From Mesoplasma coleopterae (GTDB taxonomy: Bacteria > Bacillota_I > Bacilli_A > Mycoplasmatales > Mycoplasmataceae), in contig NZ_CP024968.1 of NCBI RefSeq assembly GCF_002804245.1, positions 620,001-684,000 of the forward strand: a stretch of DNA of 64,000 bases, given 5' to 3'. Positions within the stretch are counted from its first letter, which is position 1. Every line of letters begins with the position of its first letter. Below, piece by piece: positions 52,719 to 64,000 of the stretch. The notes under the pieces are model-generated. The model was not told the origin of the DNA. It was given only the letters and a program-made list of their open reading frames with translations, and made no database searches. The position numbers and the translations under genes are program-made.

Positions 52719-54764
52719 TTATTTCTTACTTTTAGTTTTTACTGGTGTTTTTTCATCACCTTTTAAAGTATAAACCTTAGGTGTATTTTTGTATTTATAT
52801 CTTTTTTCAAAATAACTTTCATTATCAAGAACTTCATTATTTTCTTCGATTTGATCATATAAAGATTTAATTATTTGATCATTTTGTACTGATTCTTCCT
52901 CTGCATTTATACCTGCATCAATGAATCTAGCAATCTTAAGTTTACTACTATTTTTTTGAACAATTTGTTTAATAATAGGTAAGTTAACTATAATATTTAA
53001 TCCAATTTTTGGTCTAAATATTAAAGGTAAAATAATACAAATTGGTAAACTTGTTATTCCTGTTATAACAAGAACACTAACAATCGTTGGAATAGATATA
53101 GATTCAACAATAACTTTAATTTCATCTCCAGTAGGATCTGATATTGTAATATTAATTAAAGCAAACTTACTTAATCCGTAGTTAATAAATAAAGATGTTG
53201 CGATAATCGGAACTAATAAGAAAATAAAATTAGGTAATACGTTTTTTAGTGATGAATTATATGTTATATGAGTTCATGTAAATGATCACAAGAAAAAATA
53301 TGCAATCATCATGAACACTAATTTAATTATGTAAAAATATTTAATCATTTTAGGGATTCAGTTAGTTTTATTTCCTGCATTAAATGCAAAGAAATATAAA
53401 AGAACCAAAGTTAATCCAGCAATTACTAGGTATCAAATAGCAATTAAATTTAATCATTTAGTTGTTCTACTTTCAATTCCTTTTGCTTGAACTAAAACAT
53501 ACTGTCCTTGAACAATAATAATTGCACTAGTTGATAAACCAAATAAAATTGAGAACTCTTGTCCTGAAAAAATGTATTTTAAAGCTTCTGCTTGATAAAT
53601 TGCGCTTGTTGGTTCAGTTCCAGCAAAATCCTTAGCTATAACGCTTCCAAATAGACCTGTTGTTACAAATGGAGTTAATATAGAAATCATAACAAAACTA
53701 AATGCAGCTACTATATACGTATATAATTCATAGTTAGTATAAGTTTTTCATTCAATTCTTCCTTCTTTTAAAATTTGAGAAATAAAATATTCTCTGAATG
53801 AAACAATGAAGTTCAACATGATTATTCTAATATTGATACCAACAATCATATAAATTGAAAGCATAGATGTGGTTTTAAGTCCTGATGCCCCTAAAACAAC
53901 TAAAAGTATAATAATGTCTGCATTCATTAAAATATTAATTCCCAATGAAGAGAAGAATAATTTTGATGATTTTCTAACTAAGTTGTGATCATTAAAATCT
54001 GAATAAAATTTAATTCATGGATACTTTCTTTTTACATAAACCATTATCATGAAACCACGAATAAATGGATAAATAACAATTGGTAAAAATACTAATACCG
54101 GACTAATATAAATTCCTTTAAAGTTGATCCAACTTAGCAGTGAAATGATTAACATATAAACAATTACGTCAGTGAAAAGTATAATAGCTCTTCTTAAATA
54201 GTTTTGTTTATCTGCTTCAAGAACATTTTCATAAATACCAAATATTGATGAATTAACAACTTGTTTGAATCCAAAGAAGAAACAAACAAAACCTAATTCT
54301 CATAAATGTATTGTTCCATTTTTTGCTGGTGTTGTTAAACTAGTCATAATTGGATCACCTTGTAAGAAATGAGGTGCCAGAGCGATTTCAAGTGGATATA
54401 AAATTGAAATTAATGTTACAAATAATAATCCTCTTCAAAGTTTATTACGATATTTCCTTTTTGCTGTTGAGAAAGATTCATTTGCTGTAATTCAATCTTT
54501 TTCCATTATTGGCTTAGCCATTAAAATAACTGTTGTTATCCCCAAGGCTCCTTCACACGTACCTCCGATGATAGCAACTGACATAGAAATTCTTACGAAT
54601 CCGTTAAATTCAGTACCATAGGCACTCAAGATTCAATAAATCATAAGAATTTGAATAATAGTATTAGTTAAAGAAATTGCAACTCCTACTAATGCACTTC
54701 ATACACTAGTTCTTGCCGATGTCTTTATAACAACATTATCTGTTGCTGTAGCTTCAAGTTGCAT
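52719..54764 (-). CDS. Polysaccharide flippase-like membrane protein (MOP/Wzx superfamily)
   Basis: A 681-aa protein with about 14 hydrophobic segments and a charged 90-residue C-terminal tail (EENNEVLDNESYFEKRYKY, KGDEKTPVKTKSKK). The first two helices and the following loop (GTEFNGFVRISMSVAIIGG, KPIMEKDW, RKYRNKLWR) resemble Wzx/MATE-type lipid-linked sugar exporters. About a dozen Trp are UGA. It is preceded by an RluA-family synthase at 17 bases. Substrate not known; glycolipid or polysaccharide precursor transfer is a reasonable guess given the deacetylase and glycosyltransferase in the window. Confidence 0.6.
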
Positions 54765-54781
54765 TTCTCCACCTCCTATTC

Positions 54782-55690
54782 TTATCAGGTTGGTTCTATT
54801 TCTATAATTTTACCATTTAGATTTTCTAAATTTCCTTCAAAACCATTGAACACTAATTTATTAGCAAATAAGAAAATCATTTTATTATTGTTAATAATTG
54901 TTCCTGAATATCTTGAATCATTAATGATTGATGCTCCATAGTATTCTAAAGTAGCTCTAATTTGATGTTTTCTACCTGTTAGAATTTGAACTTCTAATTC
55001 TGTTTGTTCATTTGTTACATCTAAACTAACAACATTAAATATTGTTGTTGCTTCCTTATAATCTGTTCTAAATTCTTCGCTAAAAACTGATTTTTGAATA
55101 ATAGGATCATACTTAATTCATCCTTTAGCGACTAAGCTTTCAGTAACTGGAACATCAATTCTACAACGATAGTATTTTTCAATTTTATCTTTGTCTTGAA
55201 TTGCTTCAATCATAACATCATGAGTTTGCTTGTTTTTGGCATACATTATTAAACCTGATGTTAATTTATCTAATCTATGAATATGACTAATTACATATGA
55301 ATTTTCTTCACTTGGATTATATTGTTTTGTATCAAATAGATAATTTTTAACAATATCATCCATACTTGTTTTAACTGGTGAATGGACTTCAACATTATAT
55401 GGTTTTTTAACTATTAATAAATTTGTATCTTCGTAAATAACATCAATATCATAATTCGACAATTTTTTAAAATCATCTCTTAATACTGGTTTATTGTTAT
55501 CATAAACTACAATTACATCATTAGTTTTGATTATATAATCTTTATCCTTAATTCTTTTATCGTTAATTTTAATATCACCTTTTCTTAGTCATTTGTAAAT
55601 AACTGAAAGTGGTGTTGTTTTATAGTTCTTTTTTAAGAACTTAAATAATGTTTGATTATCATCATTTTGGTTTGCAATAAATTTGTTCAT
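54782..55690 (-). CDS. RluA-family pseudouridine synthase
   Basis: A 302-aa protein. An S4-like start (LFKFLKKNYKTTPLSVIYKW) precedes the catalytic ISHIHRLDKLTSGLIMYAK (Asp nucleophile) and the later GRKHQIRATL. This arrangement fits RluA/RluC/RluD synthases acting on rRNA or tRNA; which uridine is modified cannot be told. UGA Trp codons lie at three places, including the final residue (IEPTW). It overlaps the CPBP protease stop by one base. Confidence 0.9.
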
Positions 55691-56676
55691 TAGTTTCTCC
55701 CTGCAATCATTAAAATAAAAGTAATAAGGTTTGATCCTAAATGAACTAATCATGAATAGGTTATGTTACCTTCTGTATAAATAAAAGTTGTTGATAAGAT
55801 AATTCCTGGTATTAAGTAAATATAAATGTTTTCTATATCACCCATACCTACATGAACCATAGCAAATGCTAGTGATGAAACTACCATTGCAAATCATTTA
55901 TTTCCAACTCCTGTAAAGATTGAATCTCTAAATGCTAGTTCTTCAACCATTGGTGCTACTATAACGCTAAAAATAAAAAGTAAAATAGAATAGAAAATTT
56001 TAACTGTCATTGAAGAATTTTTATAAATATCTTCAAGTGCAGATTGATTAGCTGTTTGTGTTTCAATAAAACTTAAAGCATAAGATGTTCCAAATAAAAT
56101 TGCAGTCATTATTAAAACTACTATTAAAATTCTTTTTCATTCTTTTTTTAAAGTTAAAAATATTCTATCTTTTAAAAATGGTACTTTTATGAATAATATT
56201 ATTCCAACAATTATCTCAGCAATTATTTGTAGTGTCATTGATACAAATTGTGCAGCTACCTTATTACCATTTAAACCAGATAAACCTAAAATTAATGAAC
56301 CTAATATAATCACAAATAAAAATGGTAATACTATAAAAGCATATATACCAAATGCATTTGTTCTAGTGAAAAGCTCATTATCTCTTTTATATAAAATAAA
56401 ACAACCAATTGCTGAACAAATGATCTGAACTGAAACAAATACAAGATTTATAATGTTTTGAGTATCATCAATTGTGCTTGCATTTACTGTAAATTTTAAA
56501 ATTATTAGAATTAATAAAGGCACAAATAAAACTGAACTAGCAAATATTATTCCATCAATTAAAGGATTGAAAACATTAAACTTAAATTTAACTTCTTGTG
56601 GTAATTCATCATGAAATTTAACTTTATTTATTGTTGATTTCATAAAGTTTTTAAATTTATTTATTTTTACTTTCAT
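55690..56676 (-). CDS. CPBP-family intramembrane metalloprotease
   Basis: A 328-aa membrane protein with about eight hydrophobic segments. The CPBP/Abi motifs are complete: Glu245-Glu246 and Arg250 (EELAFR), His275 (FAMVHVG) and His312/Asn316 (VHLGSN). Family members process prenylated or secreted peptides and can give bacteriocin immunity. Residues 1-35 are basic and cytoplasmic. Substrate here is unknown. Starts behind GGAG. Confidence 0.87.
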
Positions 56677-56715
56677 GTTTCTCCTTTTTATCTTTGTCTA
56701 ATTAATTAAAACATA

Positions 56716-56740
56716 TAAAAAAATTGCTTAAAGCAATTTT
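56716..56740 (-). terminator. Terminator of ptsH
   Basis: Minus-strand AAATTGCTT-AAGCAATTT-type hairpin followed by a T-run, 14 bases after the ptsH stop. Confidence 0.83.
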
Positions 56741-56753
56741 AATTAATTTTTTA

Positions 56754-57023
56754 TTAACCTTCAATTAATGCTGCTGAAATCATTGCTTCTTTAATTCCTG
56801 CAACAGCTGCATCAGCATCTGAACCTTCAGCAATAATAGTAACTTCGTCACCACTTTTAATTTGCATTGATAAGATATTCATAATTGATCTTAAATTTCC
56901 AGTTTTTGATCCTGAAACAATTTTAACATCAGATTCAAATTTAGAAGCTGCAGAAATAATTGCAGTTGCTGGTCTTGCGTGTAATCCAATTTTGTCAGTA
57001 ATAACTGCTGTAAATTGTGCCAT
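56754..57023 (-). CDS. ptsH: Phosphocarrier protein HPr
   Basis: Carries phosphate from enzyme I to the EIIA domains. The 89 aa show GLHARPAT with phospho-His15 and the regulatory Ser46 (NLRSIMNIL) that HPr kinase modifies in Firmicutes. It is a single-gene unit with its own ribosome site (GGAGG) and terminator, 52 kb from ptsI. Confidence 0.97.
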   Translation of the reverse strand: MAQFTAVITDKIGLHARPATAIISAASKFESDVKIVSGSKTGNLRSIMNILSMQIKSGDEVTIIAEGSDADAAVAGIKEAMISAALIEG

Positions 57024-57098
57024 TTAAATTTCCTCCTGTATTTTTTAATACCTTATAATTATAACAATAAGTTCTATCTTTTATCAATTCTTGTTAAA

Positions 57099-59270
57099 TT
57101 AATTTTTCTTTGATATAGTTGAATCATTAACAGATATAGGCATAATTCCATAACTTGAACTAAAAGCTACTTTCATAGTTTGTCCATTTATTTCAACAAT
57201 TACACCATCTCCAAAAATCATATGTTCAATGATATCATTTTTTTCATAACCTATATTTGCTTTATTTTGCAAGCTTGAGTTAGTTTTTCCAAGATGGCTA
57301 ATGTTTGCAAATGGGTTTGAACTTTTTTGATACTTACCTTCAAAGTGATATAAATCTTGATCAAACTCTTTAATGAATTTTGAAGGTGCTAATTCTGATT
57401 GAGAAATAAATGAAAATTCCCCTTTTATGTATGTAATGAATACTTTTTCTTCAGCACGAGTAATAGCTACATATAAAGTTCTACGTTCTTCTTCTATTTC
57501 TTTAGCAGAGTTAGCTGATAATCTTCCGGGGAATACATCCTGATTTAACCCAACAACAAAAACAACTTTATTTTCTAAACCTTTTGCTGCATGCACTGTT
57601 AATAAAGTTACTTTTTGAGCTTCAATATCATCTGCATCAGAATTTAATAAAGCTTCTTCTTGTAAATATGAAACAATTTTTTCAATTGAATTTTCTTCAA
57701 AGTCAGCTGGTTGATAAGATTTATCAAAGTTTTCTAATTGGTCATATAATGATTCAATGTAGCTTATATCTTCTTTTTTTTCTGTATCGATTAATTTCTG
57801 CATATAACCAGACTCAACAAGCATATATTGTAATGTTATTCTAATATTTTTGCTTTCTTTGTAAACATTAACAGATTTTGAAAGTACATTTCTTATAGTT
57901 GTTAAATGTTTTGAGACTTGATTGATATGTAATTCATCCTCGTTAACAATTAAATCATAAAGTGATACATTCATATCGTTTGCTTTTTCTTTAAGTTTCT
58001 TAATTGTTACATCACCGACTTTTGGAATACTTTTTAAAACTCTTTCAACAGCCTGTTCGTCTTGAGTAGCCAATGTTCTCAAAAATGCATTTGCCTCTTT
58101 AATAACTTTTCTATCTTTAAAACGAATTCCTCCAATTAATTGAAAAGGTATTTTATTGTTTTGAAATTCTTTTTCAAATTCTTGTGATCATGCATTAAGT
58201 CTATATAAAACAAAGATATCTTTATATTCATATCCTTCACTAATTAATTCTTTAATCTTTAATGTCACATATCTTGCTTCATCATTTCTTGTTTCGCATT
58301 CTTTAACTATAGGTAAATCACCTGAAGCATTATTTGTAAAAATATCTTTTGCTTCACGATTCTTGTTATTATTGATAAAATCATTTGCTAAATCTAATAT
58401 TTTTTGAGTTGATCTATAATTTTGATTTAGTGTGATACTTACCCCATTTGAGAAAGCTTTTGTAAAGTTTAAAATAATATCTACTTTAGCTCCTCTTCAC
58501 GAATAAATAGTTTGATCTGGGTCTCCAACAACAGTTAAATTATTCTTATCTCTTGTTAAAAACTTAATTAAATCAAATTGTAAATCATTTGTATCTTGAA
58601 ACTCATCTACCATAACATAATCATATCTATTTCTTCATTTTTCAAGAGCTTCAGGGTACTCATTAAAAAGTTTAAATACCAATACTTGCAAGTCATTAAA
58701 ATCAATTGAATTTATTGTTTTTAAGTAATCTTCATACTTTTGGTATAGTGTTGCAATTGCTCTTTCAAGTCCACTGTAGCATTCTTCCATTGCTTCAATT
58801 GGTGAAATTAAATCATTTTTTCAATTTCCTATTCTGTAAATTATTTTCTTCTCTGTATATTTTTTTAATTCTGTTAAATGACTGAAGTGTTCATTTATTA
58901 AGCTTCTAATGATTGCAATTTGATCTCCTTGATCAATGATTAAAAAGTTTTTATTTAGTCCGATTAGTTCAAAATCTTCTCTTAAAACTCTTGAACATCA
59001 AGCATGAAATGTTGAAATATGTGGGTTACTTGTTAAATCAGGTATAATTTTTGCAACTCTATCACGCATTTCTCTAGCTGCTTTATTTGTAAATGTAACA
59101 GCAAGTATTTTATAGGGAGGCATTTTTAATTTATCTATTAAATATGCAATTTTAGTTGTGATAACTTTAGTTTTTCCTGAACCTGCTCCTGCAACTATTC
59201 TCAACGGTTTATCTGTGATTGTTACAGCCGCCAATTGTTGTTCATTTAATTGCACTAATAAATTATTCAT
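57099..59270 (-). CDS. pcrA: UvrD/PcrA-type DNA helicase
   Basis: A 723-aa 3'-5' helicase for repair and replication restart. Motifs in order: LNEQQLAAV (Q), AGAGSGKT (Walker A), [29 protein letters not shown] (II), [13 protein letters not shown] (III), LNQNYRST (IV), TVHAAKGLE (V) and [10 protein letters not shown] (VI). The C-terminal part ends with a short Tudor-like segment ([14 protein letters not shown]) that in PcrA binds RNA polymerase. Start is the ATG behind GGAG at 59268-59270; a longer frame would add basic residues belonging to the overlapping gene. Confidence 0.95.
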
Positions 59271-60099
59271 GACTTTCTCCTTTTTCTTTTTGATCAATTT
59301 GTTTTTGATTTTTCTTTTCAAGTTTTAAGTTCTCAGTTAGGCTTGGTTTATCAACTTGTATCGAACTGTAAAATTCCTTTTCTTCAGAATTACCAATTTG
59401 ATTCAATATTTCTTCGCTAAATTTACCTGGTGTTTCTTGCAGAACAGATTTATCTGATATTTTGGCATACCTTTTTATTTGTTTTGATTTTTCTAAAACA
59501 ACAATTATTTTGTTTTTCATGTCTACAGATGATTGATGATTTTTTTGTAGTTTAATTGATAATCCTATCGCTACGTTTCAAATCATAAAAATTCAATAAT
59601 TCAATTGATAAATTATGTAACCTGAATTAACAAAAATATCATTTTTAGTTTCATCATATTTCATCATTAAGAATAAAAATAAAATATTACCTAAATATAA
59701 TAGGCATCAAGGCATTAAAATGAATCATAATTCGCGTTCAAATACATCTTTAAATCTTATTTTTTCGTCTACTTTAAATTTCACTAGCTTTATTTTAAAA
59801 ATAATTTTTCCTACTGTTTTACCCTTTAAAAAATAGGGAAATAAAACAAAGTAGGAAAAATTTCATATTAAAGCTGTTGAAAAAATTATAAATAAGAAAA
59901 TTCAATTACCTTCCTTAGCTTGATCTTTAAAAATATATCCTAAAATTAAAAATAATAAAGAACTAATAATTAAATCTGTAAGTCTTGCAAAAAATACTTT
60001 TCATAAACTTGGTAAATAAAATTCATTTTCCCTTAATGCATTTTTTTCTACCTTAGATAATTCATAATTTATATCAACAGTTTTTTTTACTTCTAACAT
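59263..60099 (-). CDS. RDD-family membrane protein
   Basis: A 278-aa protein. The RDD core has the first Arg/Asp motif (FFARLTDLIISSLL), then KGKTVGKIIFKIKLV, with three to four membrane segments ending near residue 185. A charged 90-residue cytoplasmic tail ([21 protein letters not shown]) overlaps the helicase start by eight bases. Function of RDD proteins is mostly unknown; some act as ion or metal transporters. Confidence 0.8.
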
Positions 60100-60104
60100 A
60101 ACAA

Positions 60105-61064
60105 CTATCCTATTTTTTTAAGTTGTTCATTAATAAAGCTATTGAAATTTTCCATTCTGATTGTGAAGTCTGGATTTGCGTTTTCTAAGAAAATTGCATT
60201 TTGTGTAGTGAATTCTTTTACTTTTCTATCAAGTTTTGTATTAACAAATAAAATAGCTTTTTTGTTAATAACAGGATTTTTGATTCTTTTTGATAAGTTC
60301 AAGAAGTTATAAGCCATACAGTAATTTGCTGCATAGTTTAATTCATCTTTAAATTCTTTGTATGTTCCTATTCTTCTGTAGTAATTTAAAACATGAGGTC
60401 ATTGGTTAACAATATCGAAGATTGAATATTTTGGTACAGATACTTTGTGTTTAAATAAAGAATCTCCTGATAAGTAAAAGTTTCTTGAATGAGCAAGTGA
60501 CATGAATAAAAATAACATATCAAATCTAACATTTTTTTTAAAAGTAATTCTAAAGTCTTTAATAAATTTACTTCTGAATAATTTACCATATATTTCTTGA
60601 GTTATGTAAGCAAAAACTTCTCTATTTTCTTGTAAATCGTATAATTTATTTGTTTCTAATAAAGGTTGTGTTTCACCTTCAAATAAATTTGATTGTTCAT
60701 ATTGAACTTCAATTAAATCTATTTTGTTTTCACTTGATTCAATAATGTCTTGAACTTTTTGAACATAGTTTTCATTAATTAAGTCTCCTTCTTTTAAGAA
60801 GGAAACGTACTCTCCACGAGCTAGTTCAATTGCATTATTTCAGTTTAAAGATTCCCCTTGACCTTTAGAATTAAAAATTAATATGATTTTGTCGTTTTCA
60901 ATAAATTGATCTCTAACAAAATCTATAGCTTCTTTTTCTATGTTTGGTTCATCAACTATTATAATTAGCTCATATGAGTCATTAGTTTGTTTTTTTAATG
61001 TATTAATTGTTTTAAATAATTTTTCTTCTCTAGCTTGACTAGATATAATAAATGAAACTAACAT
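60105..61064 (-). CDS. Family 2 glycosyltransferase
   Basis: A 319-aa GT-A fold enzyme. The start LVSFIISSQAREEKLFKTINTLKKQT and ELIIIVDEPN, then GQGESLNWNNAIELARGEYVSFL match GT2 enzymes, with an EGD motif (LKEGDLIN) standing for the usual DDD/DDD metal site. No membrane segment or signal is present. Sugar and acceptor are unknown. It shares direction with the RDD gene, which follows five bases after its stop. Confidence 0.85.
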
Positions 61065-61235
61065 TCTTTCACCTCTCTTGAATATAACTATATATATTTT
61101 ACACTAAAAGGTATTTTTTTGTTATTTATTCTTTTAACTACTTATCAATATATGCAGTAATTTTTTTAAATTAAATTTCATATATAATATTTAAAAGCAA
61201 AAATATATATTTTTTTAAATTATGAAAGGAATAAA

Positions 61236-61838
61236 ATGAGCATTAAAAATTATTTATTACAAACTGAAATACCAACAAACAAATGACTTACAAAAGATGA
61301 TAACAAAGAAATTATTAGATCTGTTTCTTCAAAAGTTAATGATGTTAATAATTTAACTGAAGACGAAGAATTAACAATGAAAAAATTAATTGATTTTGTT
61401 GTTGCTAGTCAAGATGAAAAATTTAACTATGAAGGCAAAGAAGACTATTTAAGACCTGCTGTGGGGCTAGCTGCTCCACAAATTGGGGTCAATAAAGACA
61501 TGTTTTACATCAGATTTAATTTACCTAATGACAAAATTGAAGAATATGCAATGATCAACACTGAATACATCGCTAAGTCTTCAAGATTAGCTGCTCTTGA
61601 AGAAGGTGAAGGATGTTTAAGTGTTGATGAAGATAAACATGGAATAGTTCCAAGAGCCTGAATAATTTCTGTTAAAGGATTTGATTGATTAAAAAAAGAA
61701 TGAATTGAATTAAAACTTAAAGACTACCGTTCTATTGTTTTTCAACATGAAATGGATCACAATATTGGTAATCTATACTATGATCACATAAATAAAGAAG
61801 ATCCTGAGTTTATTGGTGATGATTGAGTTATCCTTTAA
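61236..61838 (+). CDS. def: Peptide deformylase
   Basis: Removes the formyl group from new proteins. The 200-aa type 2-like enzyme has GLAAPQIG (motif 1), EGEGCLS (motif 2, metal Cys) and QHEMDH (motif 3, two metal His). Six Trp are UGA, including the two in GFDWLKKEW. A TATAAT box lies at 61183-61188, about 48 bases ahead of the start, behind a region diverging from the glycosyltransferase gene. ATG is preceded by AAAGGA. Confidence 0.96.
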
Positions 61839-61935
61839 TTTGTGATAATATCAATTTAACAAAAAAGCAAAATACATATTTGAATGTTAAATCATTATAT
61901 TTTAATTAATAATTAGAAAAAAATTTAATAGTTAA

Positions 61936-61950
61936 AACATAAGTTATGTT
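61936..61950. promoter_or_regulatory. Palindrome before rnjA
   Basis: AACATAA-G-TTATGTT, perfect 7-bp arms, 33 bases ahead of the rnjA start in an otherwise AT-rich leader. It may be an operator or a 5'-end stabilising hairpin for the mRNA. No protein is assigned. Confidence 0.35.
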
Positions 61951-61983
61951 TATGTATGTTTATTTTATGTAAATGGAGGAAAA

Positions 61984-63750
61984 ATGGAAAAGGAAAAAAA
62001 TATTTCTACAAATCAAATTATTGAAAAAGAAGATTTTGAACCTTTTGTTTTTAAACAAAAAGAAGTTCAAAGAAAATATATTAAAACTGAATCACCAACT
62101 AAAGTGTTTGCTTTGGGTGGGCTTGAAGAAATTGGTAAGAACACTTACTGTATAGAACATGAAAATGAAATTATCATGATTGACGCAGGAGTTAAGTTTC
62201 CTGATGATTCAATGTTAGGAATTAACGCTGTTATTCCTGATTACTCATATTTAAAAGAAAATGAATCAAAAATTAAAGCTTTATTTATTACTCATGGGCA
62301 TGAGGATCACATTGGTGGAATACACTATTTAGTTAAACAAGTTAATATACCTGTTATTTATGCACCTGAATTAGCTGCTGCCCTAATTAGAGACAGATTA
62401 AAAGAACACAAATTAACAGATAAAACAATTGTTAAAGAATATGTTGCTGATGATATTTGAGCAACCAAAAACTTACGTGTTAGTTATGCTGCTTTAAACC
62501 ACTCTATTCCAGATGCATTTGGTATTTTAGTTGAAACTCCTAATGGAAATATTTTTTCAACAGGGGATTATAAATTTGACTGGTCACCTTTAGGACACTT
62601 TGCCGAATTGAGTAAATTAGCAAGTATGGGTGATAAAGGGATTGAACTTTTGATGTCAGACTCAACAAATGCTGAGGTTGAAGGTTATACACCTGGTGAA
62701 AAAGGAATCATTGAAAACATTGATAAACTTTTCTTAAAAGCAAAAGGAAGAATCTTTATTACAACTTTTGCCTCAAACGTTCACCGTATTCAACAAATTG
62801 TTGAATTAGCTAATAAATATGATAAAAAAGTTGTTATCCTTGGTAGATCTATTGAAAGAATTATTAAAATAATTCGTCAAATGGGTCACTTAAAAATTAA
62901 TGACAAAATGTTTATTAAAGCTAATGATATTGATAAATATCCGGCTAATAAAATTATGATTATCTCAACAGGTAGTCAAGGTGAGCCGATGGCTGCACTT
63001 TCAAGGATTGCTACAAATAGACACCAATCTATTTCAATAATTCCTGGTGACACTGTAATTTTCTCATCATCACCAATTCCAGGAAATAGAGCTGATGTTG
63101 AAATCTTAATTAATAGATTAACTAGAATAGGCGCTAATGTTATTGAATCTTCACCAAACAATAGAATTCATACTTCTGGTCACGCTAGTCAAGAAGAACA
63201 AAAATTATTATTTACATTATTAAGACCTAATTATTTTATGCCAATGCATGGTGAATTCAGAATGTTAAAAAAACACATCGAAACAGCTGAATCAGTAAAT
63301 TTAAGACCTGGGCATGGATTTGTAATGGCGAATGGTGATCAATTAGAATTATTACAAGGTAATGCTCAAATTGGTAAACGAGTTGACGCTGATGCAATTT
63401 ATGTAGATGGAAAAGATATGACTGCTCATGCTTCAAATATAATTAGAGAACGTGATATTTTAAGTAAAGATGGATTAATATCAGTTGTTGTTTCAATTGA
63501 CTCACAAACCAACAAACTATTATGTGCGCCAAGAATAATTTCACGTGGAAGTTTTTATGTAAAAGATTCAGGAAATATTATTAGTGAGGCAATTACAATT
63601 GTTACAGAAGCAATAAATGAAGTATTAAATTCTTCTAAACCAACTTTTGGGGCAATTAAGAAAGCAATTAAACAATCACTTTCACCTTACATTTTTAAAA
63701 CAAAACGCAGAAATCCATTAATTATTCCAGTTATATTGAACAAAAAATAA
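61984..63750 (+). CDS. rnjA: Ribonuclease J1
   Basis: 5'-3' exonuclease and endonuclease central to mRNA turnover in Firmicutes and mollicutes. The 588-aa beta-CASP protein shows [17 protein letters not shown], the metallo-beta-lactamase motif [31 protein letters not shown], and the beta-CASP part [24 protein letters not shown] and [12 protein letters not shown]. The C-terminal domain is present and ends [15 protein letters not shown]. Start ATG directly follows GGAGGAAAA. Confidence 0.96.
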
Positions 63751-63773
63751 AAAACGATTAGATCGTTTTTTTT
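63751..63773 (+). terminator. Terminator of rnjA
   Basis: Plus-strand AAAACGAT-TAG-ATCGTTTT followed by TTTT, beginning at the base after the stop codon. Confidence 0.87.
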
Positions 63774-63839
63774 ATTAACTTATACATTTATAAATAAAAA
63801 TATTATAATTAATCTAACCATGAAAGGAGATTATCAAAT

Positions 63840-64000
63840 ATGGCTATAAATAGAAATTATGGTAGAAGTTATATTCCTAGAGGGTTCATAAAGTTTGCTC
63901 AAATATTAGGAACAGCTGTTACTGCCCTTATATTAATAATGACAATTTACTTTTTCTCAAGCGATGAGTTCTTAGCTTCAGGAGATCCAACTACAGTTAC
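63840..64000 (+). CDS. Hypothetical membrane-anchored protein, 5' part only
   Basis: Frame from an ATG behind AAAGGAG to the window edge, 53 residues visible. It starts MAINRNYGRSYIPRGFIKFA, then one hydrophobic helix (LGTAVTALILIMTIYFF) and SSDEFLASGDPTTVT. The helix with a short basic cytoplasmic lead is typical of a signal anchor. The rest is outside the window, so no function is given. Confidence 0.6.
   Translation, partial: MAINRNYGRSYIPRGFIKFAQILGTAVTALILIMTIYFFSSDEFLASGDPTTV

Noticed and set aside
1-64000. Many genes appearing as strings of short fragments, as if pseudogenes
   Set aside because: The breaks are TGA at conserved Trp positions and frames continue normally, so this is the mollicute genetic code.

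Overview
The window comes from a wall-less, AT-rich mollicute that reads UGA as tryptophan. Almost every long gene is interrupted by in-frame TGA at conserved Trp positions, for example in NrdF, PtsI and the ABC transporters. Three features point to Mesoplasma, M. florum or a close relative: a 2'-deoxyguanosine-type purine riboswitch ahead of the ribonucleotide reductase genes, a class Ib NrdF in which three metal-ligand glutamates are Val, Pro and Lys, and long DUF285 (BspA-like) surface-repeat genes. The species assignment is inference; the genetic code and the motifs are read directly. Most genes are on the minus strand. Only ppa, def, rnjA and the right-edge gene are on plus.

Layout. 0-13 kb: a PTS permease with a GntR regulator, PTS enzyme I, nadE, obg, two mollicute proteins, tRNA-Arg(UCU), a DEAD-box helicase with an Arg/Ser/Asp-rich tail, and a sucrose-type operon (PTS EIIBC plus GH32 hydrolase). 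13-17 kb: nrdF-nrdI-nrdE behind the riboswitch. 17-29 kb: an orphan 527-aa protein, trmFO, two ABC exporter halves, a dprA-like gene, a short ssb, rnhB, rbgA, and the rpsP-rimM-trmD-rplS operon. 29-30.5 kb: an ECF-like S component and ppa. 30.7-38.8 kb: the accessory region. Two DUF285 repeat genes sit in a tandem segmental duplication whose other genes have decayed in one copy, followed by a membrane-anchored HNH nuclease. 38.8-49 kb: yebC, two tandem deoxynucleoside kinases, rluB, scpB, scpA, a HEPN-like protein, an MFS-like protein, argS, frr, pyrH. 49-61 kb: a polysaccharide deacetylase, tsf, rpsB with a structured leader, a flippase-like protein, an RluA synthase, a CPBP protease, ptsH, a UvrD/PcrA helicase, an RDD protein, a family 2 glycosyltransferase. 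61-64 kb: def, rnjA and an incomplete gene.

How the genes work together. PtsI and HPr feed phosphate to the two sugar permeases, and the GH32 enzyme cleaves imported sucrose-6-phosphate. The nrd operon makes deoxynucleotides without a metal cofactor and is probably turned down when 2'-deoxyguanosine is plentiful, while two deoxynucleoside kinases recover salvaged deoxynucleosides. The surface genes (DUF285 repeats, flippase, deacetylase, glycosyltransferase) suggest an outer layer of repeat proteins and glycans despite the missing cell wall.

Limits. Functions rest on motif recognition in translated sequence without database searches. Hairpins were found by eye and not folded computationally.
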